From: Fonsecaea monophora
Taxonomy: Eukaryota; Ascomycota; Eurotiomycetes; Chaetothyriales; Herpotrichiellaceae
Length of the DNA: 64,000 nt
NCBI RefSeq assembly: GCF_001642475.1
Contig: NW_019173960.1
Location: forward strand, 1-64,000
Direction of reading: 5' to 3'
Shown: positions 10,703-19,243 of the stretch, piece after piece
How positions within the stretch are numbered: the stretch's first letter is position 1
Layout of the letters: every line of letters starts with the position of its first letter
Notes under the pieces: model-generated
Databases searched by the model: none
What the model saw: only the letters and a program-made list of their open reading frames with translations
Told to the model about the DNA's origin: nothing
Translations under genes and position numbers: made by a program

Positions 10703-13051
10703 CTAAATCTTTCCGACGACAGGAAAGTCAATCTCATCACCAGTTAAGCCTCGCTCCCACACAAAAAGAGCCTTCTTGTCCTCCCATTTGCCTTCTTTGT
10801 CCTTTTGAGCCCAGCGTACGATCAAGGTCTTCTGAACACCAGGGTTGGGATCGCAGCCGAGGACCTTGTTGTCTGCTCTGAGTGGAGTGGCTTTTGAATT
10901 GTAGAAGCGGTCAAGAGCCATCTTGTATGCCTTGTGGCTGTCCGGGAGACGCATTGTGCCGTAATTGATGTTCTTCACCCAGATGTTGCCTCTCACTTCA
11001 CCGTTGCCAGCATAGTTCTTCATGGCTCCCTTCTCTTTCTCAAGCTCGCCGGCCTTCTCTTGCAGCATCTTATCAGTCTCGCGCTCCTTCTTCTGGGCTT
11101 CTGCGACGTTGTTCTTGAGATCCACAATCTCTTTGTCAAGTTTGTTCTTTTGGTCGGCAGCCTGGTGCTTCGTGTCTTCGAGCTCTCTGATCTTGTTGTC
11201 TCTCTCGCCTTCAGCCTTGGTGCAAGCCTTCTCGAGTGTGTCAATCTTGGCTTTGAGCGTAGTGCTCTCATCTCCGCTCTGCACCAACTTGCCTTCCAGG
11301 TCTTTGATCTTGGCCTGAAGCTGCCTCTCCATCTCGTCTTTTTGTTGCTTCAGTGTCTTGTTGAGCTCTTCGGACACCGATAGCTTTTCAGCCATCTCAT
11401 TCCGCTCCCGGAGTGCCTTGATCTCGTCTGCCTTGGCGTGCTCAAGCTGATCAGCCATCAGCGCCTCTTTCACCTTGGCAGCTTTGAGCTCGGCTTCAAT
11501 GATCTTGAGTTTCTCGTCCAGGATAGCGCGCTCTTTGTCGGCCTTCTGGTACTCATCTTCCATGTCCTCATACTTCTTCGTCATCCTTGCACACTCTTGC
11601 GTGGCTTCAAGGAGTTCTTCAAATGCCTTGGACTCCTTGGCAATTGCTTCGTTTCGTCGAGCCTCGGACTCCTTCAGCTGAATGTAGAGCTGCTCTCGCT
11701 CGATCACAAGGACGTCCTTGTCATGGCGTAAGTCTTCCATCTTCTTCAGAGTGCTTTGGACGTCATTCTCGGCATGCTGCTTAGCCTCGACAGCCTTCTC
11801 AAACTCGATCTTGAAGTGATGAGCCCGGCCGTCTGCCTCCTTCAGTTGCTCGACAAGCTCGTCCCGAAAATGCTCGAGGCTGGATTGGCTATGCACAGCG
11901 TAGTCGCGCTCTTTGATGACAATTTCGAATCGATATTGCAGCGTTTCCAAGTTCAGCTGGCAGTCCTTGAGCAAGGTTTGGTCCCGGACCAGCTCGGTCT
12001 TTGCACTCTGGTAGTCGAAGATGGCACTGTCCCGCGCTCGAATAGCACCATTCCGGTCCTCGATCGCCTCGTCCATACGTTGGACCGCCAAGTCACGTTC
12101 GTGAATAGCCTCCTTGCGCTCTGCAATGGCCTTGTCTCTTGCCTCTTTCGCCTTGATGAGTTCTTCCTTGATCGACTTGAGCTCCGTTTCCAGAGAGCCA
12201 CACTTGTGCTCGATGCTGATGAATTTCTGTTTGATCACTTCAAGTTTGGAGGAAACTTCCTTGAACTGCATGCGGGTGACTGCGAGCTCTGTGGCCAAGG
12301 TCTCCTTCTCTGTGAAGAGGACAGACATGGAAGCTTTGAGGATCTCGAGCTCTTTGACGGCGGCGTTGTACTCCTCAAGGCGGATCCTGGAGGTGGCTTC
12401 AGCCTCAACCAGTCTCGAAGTGATGTCCACCAACGTTGCCTCCATGGACACGATCTGTTTGTGGAGAACGCTCGTCTCTTCCTTGAGTTCCATACATTCG
12501 TGCTCCTTCTCGAGGAGGTGACCACTCAAAGCTTCGAGCTCGATCTCGGCACGATCTCGTGCTTTTGACATCTCGTAGAGTCTGGTCCTCAACGTGACGC
12601 ACTCTTGAGTGGAGATCTCAAACCGGGCGGTGATATCCTTGTATCTCTGGCACAAACTGTCGTACTGCTCTTTGTGGAGGAGCTTCTCATGGGTTGCTTT
12701 GTCGAGACTTTCGACTATCTCCCGGATTCTGAAGAGCATATCGTCGCTGGTCTTCTGTACCGATCTGAGATGCACCTGGATATCCGAACGGAAGGAGACC
12801 GCCTCCCTATGATAAGTTGAGCGGACGGGGGCATGGGCGCAGATCAGGGTGTTGACAGCATCATCGGACGCCTCTGACTTGTTTTCTTCGGGAACGGACT
12901 TGATGGAAACTTGCGGGATCAGTTCAAACTTGGGCCGACTTGCCAGTAAAGGATCCTCCACCACAGACTTGACCTCAACTTTGGGTAGCTTGTCAAAGGT
13001 GGAACCTTCGGCAGTGGTAGGAAGAGCATTGGGTACGATGATGGAAGCCAT
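10703..13051 (-). CDS. Long coiled-coil protein with a C-terminal globular domain
   Basis: This is one uninterrupted exon of 782 residues. The start is the first true ATG (MASIIVPNALPTT); the open frame upstream has only a TTG. Residues about 95-680 are almost continuously heptad-like and rich in Glu, Lys, Leu and Ala, so they should form a long coiled coil. The last 95 or so residues are different: GEVRGNIWVKNINYG, LGCDPNPGVQKTLIVRW and a Trp-rich end. The phrase LG-DP-PGV-KTL resembles a small beta-rich domain I have seen at the end of other unnamed fungal proteins, but I cannot name it. A scaffold, septal or cytoskeletal role is possible. No transmembrane segment or signal peptide is visible. 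Function unknown. Confidence 0.8.
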   Translation of the reverse strand: MASIIVPNALPTTAEGSTFDKLPKVEVKSVVEDPLLASRPKFELIPQVSIKSVPEENKSEASDDAVNTLICAHAPVRSTYHREAVSFRSDIQVHLRSVQKTSDDMLFRIREIVESLDKATHEKLLHKEQYDSLCQRYKDITARFEISTQECVTLRTRLYEMSKARDRAEIELEALSGHLLEKEHECMELKEETSVLHKQIVSMEATLVDITSRLVEAEATSRIRLEEYNAAVKELEILKASMSVLFTEKETLATELAVTRMQFKEVSSKLEVIKQKFISIEHKCGSLETELKSIKEELIKAKEARDKAIAERKEAIHERDLAVQRMDEAIEDRNGAIRARDSAIFDYQSAKTELVRDQTLLKDCQLNLETLQYRFEIVIKERDYAVHSQSSLEHFRDELVEQLKEADGRAHHFKIEFEKAVEAKQHAENDVQSTLKKMEDLRHDKDVLVIEREQLYIQLKESEARRNEAIAKESKAFEELLEATQECARMTKKYEDMEDEYQKADKERAILDEKLKIIEAELKAAKVKEALMADQLEHAKADEIKALRERNEMAEKLSVSEELNKTLKQQKDEMERQLQAKIKDLEGKLVQSGDESTTLKAKIDTLEKACTKAEGERDNKIRELEDTKHQAADQKNKLDKEIVDLKNNVAEAQKKERETDKMLQEKAGELEKEKGAMKNYAGNGEVRGNIWVKNINYGTMRLPDSHKAYKMALDRFYNSKATPLRADNKVLGCDPNPGVQKTLIVRWAQKDKEGKWEDKKALFVWERGLTGDEIDFPVVGKI

Positions 13052-14363
13052 AATGTCCAGGACGGAGCAACGTATTGCGACGTAGGATTGAAAAAGAAAC
13101 ACCAAGAGAGGGCAAAGAAACGTCGGTGGTGATACAGAGTGTTTGTCAATATGTTGATGCTGGAGAACAGATGCAATGGAGGAGAGGAACGAGGGTTATT
13201 TATACCAACCATTTGCTCAGAGTTGCCTGTTTCCTTAGAAGGCCCGGAGAGCTCAAAAGCTTTAGGTGGTTCCAGACTGAGCTCGCCCATCTCTTTTGCG
13301 GTATTCGTGTCCTCTGTGTCAGCTCCAAGCCAGAGATTGCCACAGACATATCCACCATTTCAATCGAGACGCATGAGGGGAATTGCGTTTCCTGTAACGG
13401 GAGCAAATCAGGTGAAATGCATGGGCACATTAATGCCCCAAGGCTGGCTGAGCACGGGTCTGGAGCTTCAGTTCGCGGCCTGAGGCTGAAGACTGGACTG
13501 TCGCATGGTACGCCTCAGCCAGCCACCATCACGTGGCTGAGACCCTGAAGCACTTTCTCTGTACTCAAGCCGAACGGAGAAACTTAGTGGGGTCAGTTGT
13601 TGTGAAAAGGGGGGATCGACTCTAATGATGGTTGGCAGATCCTTGACGAAGTCAGTCTTCTGACAAGTACTCGGCACCCTGTACAGCACGACTCTCAGCT
13701 GTATCAAGGCAGTAGGTGGCAAGAGGACTAGACCTGATCACCAAGGGTCCTGGACTATCATCTGAGTCATTGTTCGCTGCTTTGACCATTTCATTGCTCT
13801 TTCGGTCATGACTAGCAGTCCTAGTTGTACGAGTGGATGGACAGCTGAAGCACCTGCACCTCGCTTGGAGCATTTTGGCTTGAATCTGGGCTTTAGCCAG
13901 GAGGTCTGCCAATAGATGCTCCAGCGGCCATTTCAGCCACGTATTACCGACCGGGTAGACTAGAAGCTGCTGGGAATGAGCCGGGCATGATGCATGTAGG
14001 CTGTCGTTTCAGGTCTTCCTCGATTGTAATCAATGCGAAATGAATTGAAGCGACGAATGTTGAAAATGATAGAAGCCCAGATTTGCACTTGCTACTGGTA
14101 CATTGCGGGCCGCTCCTTCCGAGCCTAACGGCAGCCATGCACGCCATGCCGCTTTAGATTTTGGTTCCCCGTGATCGCCAAGACCAGAATGACGTTTTGC
14201 CCCAGCCAGCGCTTGGCATCGTCTTTTGAATGTGTCGTCTTGTCATTTGAAACGGACACTCTCACTCACCATCTTCTCACCTCGAATTACCACCAACTCA
14301 CTCACCCGAGACTTAGGAGATTAGGCATATCAATCAAGCCACTGTCCTCCTCTGAAAGAAATC
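13052..14363. other. Intergenic region, no supported gene
   Basis: About 1.3 kb between two divergent genes. Small open frames such as the one at 13652-13912 (minus) have no recognisable domain or splice structure. It probably holds both promoters. Confidence 0.4.
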
Positions 14364-15212
14364 ATGGCCCTGCCTATGCCCGAACCAACTAACCCGCCAC
14401 TCCCGCTTCTCGATTACAAAGTCCTCTCCTTTGACGTGTACGGCAGTCTGATCGAGTATAAAGCGCACATTCTAGACTCGTTTCAGCCCCTCCTCTCTCG
14501 TCTCCCGCCATCGTCGCCCTTTCTCGATCCAACGCCTCTCACGACAACCGTCCCTGACTCCGCTTCCGTTGGCTCCATCGAGTTTCTGAAGCTGTTTCAG
14601 CGCCAAGAAGACGCCATCAAGCTGGAGAAGCCTGTCAAACGGTTCGACAAGATCCTAGCCGAGATATGGAGACGGATTGCCAAAGAACTGGGCGTGGAAA
14701 GTAGTGAAGATGAGGCCAAGCACTTTGGAAGCGTGGCTGTCATTTCTGGGTGGCCCACGTTCCCAGGAACCCTTGACGCTCTGAAGAGACTAAGTAGGCA
14801 CTACAGGCTTGTGGCTCTCTCCAACATTGATTCATTTGCCTGGCACACTACTTCAATCTCGGCGGCAAGTCGCCTCCAAGAGGTCGGTTGGTGGAAACTC
14901 TTTACTGCAGAGAACTTTGGCGATGATCCCTCCCGCGCGGATGACGCAAAACTGGAAACCCTGATCCGGTTTTGCGCTCAATATGGTGTCAAGAAGGAGG
15001 AAATTCTTCATGTTGCGCAGAGTCTCGGCCACGATCAAGCTCCTGCGAAGCGGTTAGGCCTAAGCTCGGTGTGGCTGATTGGAGATGGGCCGAAATGGGG
15101 AAAGGAGGCAGAAAGCAAGATGGCACTCGAAAAGAAGCTGGTGGGATATGCATGGAGGTTCCAGAATCTCAAAGAGTTCGCAGATGAGGTGGACAGAGAG
15201 GCGGCGAAGTAG
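14364..15212 (+). CDS. HAD-superfamily hydrolase, 2-haloacid dehalogenase-like
   Basis: This single-exon gene encodes 282 residues of a haloacid-dehalogenase fold enzyme. Motif I is LSFDVYGSLIEY with the nucleophile at Asp24. Motif II is LVALSNIDS. The end of the fold shows VAQSLGHDQAPAKRLGLSSV followed by WLIGDG, which matches type II dehalogenase-like proteins. Such enzymes hydrolyse C-halogen bonds or, more often in fungi, small phosphate esters; the substrate cannot be read. It lies about 700 bp upstream of an isochorismatase-type hydrolase on the same strand, but the two are separate transcription units as far as I can tell. Confidence 0.9.
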   Translation: MALPMPEPTNPPLPLLDYKVLSFDVYGSLIEYKAHILDSFQPLLSRLPPSSPFLDPTPLTTTVPDSASVGSIEFLKLFQRQEDAIKLEKPVKRFDKILAEIWRRIAKELGVESSEDEAKHFGSVAVISGWPTFPGTLDALKRLSRHYRLVALSNIDSFAWHTTSISAASRLQEVGWWKLFTAENFGDDPSRADDAKLETLIRFCAQYGVKKEEILHVAQSLGHDQAPAKRLGLSSVWLIGDGPKWGKEAESKMALEKKLVGYAWRFQNLKEFADEVDREAAK

Positions 15213-15908
15213 CGTCAGTGGACTGGGAAGTCTCGTCTACGAATCAAACGATCCCGAAGGAGCGAGTCTTGTTCTTTCAGCATTTATGCCTTACTCACGG
15301 GAGAAACAGTGCAGTTATACTTATTGCGCCATTGTATGGGGACAACTTTTCAGTCTCTCGAAACTCTCGTGCTGTAATCAGCATAGACTGGAGTATCAAT
15401 CATTCATGGACAGATTGAACAATCTCTTTTCATTGCTATCGGTCGTGAAAGGCGGGACTGAGACCAGGTGACTTGACGACCCGCTCTACTGAAGTTACAG
15501 GGCTTCCTGACGACGAACTCCTTGTTGTCGACTGTCTGTCAGCGGGTATGAAGTGGTTTGTAAGACGCGCACAACCGACGATTGCGCTCGGGAATATGGG
15601 TCTATCGATGGAGGTTTGTGGCCTGCGGAGGCGGCGGGTCCATCTTTGGCGCGTCGACTACCATATTAGAACAAGCCGCATCATTGACGATTGGACAGGA
15701 TTATGCTCTCAAGAATGAACTCAAAGTGCCAATATTACGAGATTCACCGATATTGAGAGCCTCATTAGCAATACAGAAGGCCTGATTACTCACTGATGAA
15801 ATGATACTTAGGCCACCAAAATCCTTTCTCGAGGAGCATAAGAAAGATCTGCTCACCAAGTCTTAAAGCACTCACAGCAACATCCCCAGAGAGTCGTCTA
15901 CTTTTACC
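15213..15908. other. Intergenic, no gene seen
   Basis: About 700 bp between the HAD and isochorismatase genes. Short frames exist, but none has family-like sequence. It should include the promoter of the downstream gene. Confidence 0.4.
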
Positions 15909-16693
15909 ATGGCAGGCCAAACCGCTGTTGTCCTCATCGATCCTTACAATGACTTCCTCCATCCCAAAGGAAAACTTAACCCTCGCCTGGCAGAGAGTAT
16001 CGCCGCTACCGGCACCATTGAGCATTTGAAAGAGGTGGTCGCCACGGCCCGCAAGAACAAAATCCCCATCTACTATTGCCTGCATTGCCAGACGGACAAA
16101 TACTCGTTTCAAGGGTGGCAGATGATGAATTGGTCGCTGACGGGCCTCAAAGAGAACTTGGTCTTTGAAAAGGGCTCGTGGGGTGCACAGGTTTATGAAG
16201 GGTTGGAGCCAAATCCCGAGAACGGGGACGTCGTCGTCTCACAGCATCTCAATTCCAGGTTTGAGACCCGTCACCCTCGGTGTTTTCCTGCCTTGGCTCA
16301 ACTGAATCAACAGCTCTTTCCAAAATACGGACCTCGACTATCAACTCCGACAGCGAGGGATTCGCAACTTGGTCCTGGCGGGTCTTGTCACAAACACATG
16401 TGTCGAGGCAACCGCACGATACGGATATGAGCTGTAAGTTGTCCATGTGGTGACTGGAATGCAACAACGCACAATGCTGACTGTATCAAAGTGGATATAA
16501 CTTGACCATGATGTAAGTTTTGATTTGCCTACTTTCGAATTGTCTGAGGAATATCACGGCTAAGCGTCGACACAGCTCCGATGGGACAGCGGGGTTCAGC
16601 ACAGAGCAGAAAGACGTTGCCACCACGTTGATCTGGCCGTTGTTTGCCAATAGGATCTTGACTGTCGGAGAATGGGCCAAGAGCCTGGAGTGA
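15909..16693 (+). CDS. Isochorismatase-family cysteine hydrolase
   Basis: Four exons (15909-16258, 16314-16433, 16492-16512, 16576-16693; the third is only 21 bases) give 202 residues. The fold is that of isochorismatase/nicotinamidase-type amidohydrolases. The catalytic Asp is Asp11 in VVLIDPYNDF, and the nucleophilic Cys lies in LVTNTCVEATARYG. The C-terminus (VATTLIWPLFANRILTVGEW) is typical of fungal members near 200 residues. These enzymes cleave C-N or vinyl-ether bonds in small metabolites. A Zn2Cys6 regulator follows on the same strand after 409 bp, so the two may be functionally linked. The substrate is unknown. Confidence 0.92.
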
Positions 16694-17102
16694 CAGGTAG
16701 CTACTCGTTACTGAGAAGAGGTTCTTGTGTGGACCAAGTATGCAGAGTTCCGGATGGGTTGAGGGAAGGAAGAGTAGCTTGGTTCACGACGAGGAATAGA
16801 GCCTCGCAAACTGTCATTGGTTCTTGCCGGGCGCGCCGACTGCCCAATTGATCCTAGCGTTGGGACAGCCGAGACTAGAAGGACTTTAACCTCCGCCACC
16901 TCAAGCTTCTCCATCAGGTCTGGTTCTGCCTTTGCCGCTTCTCCATCAAACCATTCGTCCCTCATGATTACTCAACAGTGGTACTCTAAACCCTACCCCT
17001 GTTGATAATGAAAAGCAAAATAGTCATGGAGGAAGAGGGTATTGCAAGTTCCATCTTTCTCCTGTCGCTCCCCCTTCCCTTTTGGTCTCTTGGAAATATT
17101 AA
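16694..17102. other. Intergenic, promoter of the following regulator
   Basis: About 400 bp between the isochorismatase-type gene and the Zn2Cys6 gene. No gene is visible. A run of pyrimidines precedes the downstream start. Confidence 0.4.
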
Positions 17103-18966
17103 ATGGCCACCAGTTCTCCTGGGACATCACGGCGCTGTGACGAATGCCGCCGTAGACGCAAAAAGGTAAAGACGTTTTGTGCCCCAAAGTCTATCACAGG
17201 CGCGGGATTCATGGCTAAGCTCTCATGTCGAATGAGTAGTGCGGTCTGGAGGAACCAGAGTGCCACAGATGTGTCGCCAGTGGGATCAAATGCAGCGGAG
17301 TCAACAATGCCCGCATCTACGTCCACCGCAATGCACAAAACATGCGCACACAATCCCACCGCGGTGCTCTCAGGGTTGCGATGCAGAGACGAAACGCCCC
17401 CTTTCAACCCAATCTAGTTCCCGAAACACAGACTGTAGCCGCTGCTGCTCCTCCCATGGCTCTGGAGGCTCTTCAGCAACTTGTACAAAACAGCCCAGTG
17501 GCCCTGCTGACAGCCGGTACATCCCTGACGGCCAAGCCTGTAGAACTCTTCTACTCGTCCATTTTAGACGCTTTTCAGCCACGAGAGCACGTGGGAGTCT
17601 TTAGCGGCGATCGAGTACCACAGTCAACCACCGAAGGGGATTGCTCGAGCGTGGCAGTATGCATCCGTTCGTTGCTTCCTCTCGCCCAACAGTCCGCGCG
17701 GCATATCATGGACAAATCAATCTTCAGCCTGCTGACCATGTATCTGAGTCTCTTGGTCAAGGACTCCAAGCTGACGGAAATGGCCCGAGCGGCGTACACC
17801 TCGGTGGTGCGAGAATTTCGACTTTTCATCGGGTCTCGGTTCCAGCGGGGACTGGCACATGGCCAGACAAGCCATTATCAGCTTTTCCTCGCCCTCTCTA
17901 CAGCTCTGCAGCTATTCGAGGTACGTAAAAGCCTTGGCCGGTCCCGATGGCCCTTCTTTTCACATTATGTTAGGTGATTGGGCTAATAATGTCAGTACGT
18001 GAATGATCTGGGAGAGATGCGATCGGGTTTCCTGGCCCATCACGAGGGAATGCTCCAACTCCTCCTGATATCCGGACCCGAAGTGTATCAGTCACCTTAT
18101 CTGCTCCAGTCCTTCTCTGGACTCCGGGGTATAATTGTAAGGAGAAGCCAGTTATTGACCTACCCGATATCGAATGCCACTCTTATATTTCTGTACCAAG
18201 ACTTACGAATTCCCCAGATATTTGTCGCTCTCCAGAGGCGGCGTCCTATTTTCCTGTCCGAACCGACGTGGATATACACTCCATTCTTTTATCGGCCCAA
18301 GACAAGGCGGGAAATCCTTCACGATCTCGCCCTGAGACTTCCTGAATTGTTACATCGGACGGATGAGCTGATCCCGTTGCTCGTGCAGAACCCTCGAGAT
18401 TCGAACGGTCGAAGCGACAGCTTCCGGGAATTGACCAACGTCACGCAGAAGCTTGTCGCAGATTTTACACACCTCAAAGCCGATCTCGAGGCATGGTTCC
18501 AAACCTTCAAGCAATCGTACTCGCCCGCGCCTATCTACTGGACCACCGACACCGTCTTGGACAGCGCCCATTCCTACACGGACCCAATCTGCGTCCCGGA
18601 CCTGCAGGATCCAAAGTACCAGCTGCGGTTCCAGGACGGCCAAAAGGCCGGCGTGCTGATCTGCTACTGGAGCTTCATGCTCGAGCTGCTCATGAGCTTG
18701 ATCGACGTGCAGGCTGCCGTCTTGTCTACGATACCGGGCAACAAGGGAGAAGATATGACCATGGAACCCGCATGCGAGAACCTCGACACCCACCGCGCTG
18801 CTGCAGACGACTGCGCATTCCTGATTCTACAGTACAGTCAATGCCGTATTTGCTGTGTTGTCTGGAAGGCGTCTTTGTGACGCAGTCGCCGCTGAGTCTT
18901 GTCCAGAGGTATTTTGCTCGGCGGGGACAATCGTCTTATCCGCTCGCGAGCGGGTTGGAACCATGA
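17103..18966 (+). CDS. Zn2Cys6 transcription factor with a frameshifting 5-bp duplication
   Basis: Exons are 17103-17165, 17240-17920, 17996-18136 and 18218 onward. The zinc cluster, joined across intron 1, is CDECRRRRKKC, GLEEPE, CHRC, VASGIKC: a perfect C-x2-C-x6-C-x6-C-x2-C-x6-C. The rest fits the fungal DUF3468-type regulator body (EFRLFIGSRF, LSTALQLFEYVNDLGEM, FLSEPTW). The third intron (81 bp) is a multiple of three, so read-through stays open. Near the end, TACAG occurs twice in tandem at 18828-18837. As written, the frame stops at 18880. With one copy, the frame would continue as SMPYLLCCLEGVF and run to 18966. The gene may thus be a recent truncation, a polymorphic allele or an assembly error. 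Its neighbour, the isochorismatase-type gene, is a possible target. Confidence 0.82.
18828..18837 (+). repeat. TACAG tandem duplication in the last exon of the Zn2Cys6 gene
   Basis: TACAG at 18828-18832 is immediately repeated at 18833-18837. Reading through both copies changes the frame inside the conserved C-terminal region of the regulator. The sequence also resembles a splice acceptor, but I found no suitable donor upstream that keeps the family-like residues. Confidence 0.7.
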
Positions 18967-19243
18967 ATTAACGGCTTTTAAAGGGCAAGCTTGAAGAGAA
19001 ACAAAATCTTCGCAGGTTAGAGAAAGAAGTCAAGGAGCTGCGCTATGTAGGGACTAGGGAGGCAGAAGTGTCACGAAAAAAAAATTAGAGAGAGCCGAAC
19101 CTCGCCGTCGTGAACACGAACCCTCACAAACGCCTTTGACACTGCCAGAATGAATACGGCTTATACCTCGCCTATCGAGCATGAAATCATAGAAGAACCA
19201 AACCAGCACATCTCAAACCCGTGCTCACGGCTCACGGCTCACG

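Noticed and set aside
11756..12568. 270-codon plus-strand open frame
   Set aside because: It mirrors the low-complexity coiled-coil gene; long antisense frames are common opposite such sequence.
13652..13912. Small minus-strand frame between the coiled-coil and HAD genes
   Set aside because: No homology-like text, no clear start context and no partner exons; treated as chance.
18137..18217. Reading the third intron of the regulator as coding
   Set aside because: It is open and 81 bp long, but has good GTAAG and CCCCAG ends, and removing it gives a family-like join; kept as an intron with the alternative noted.
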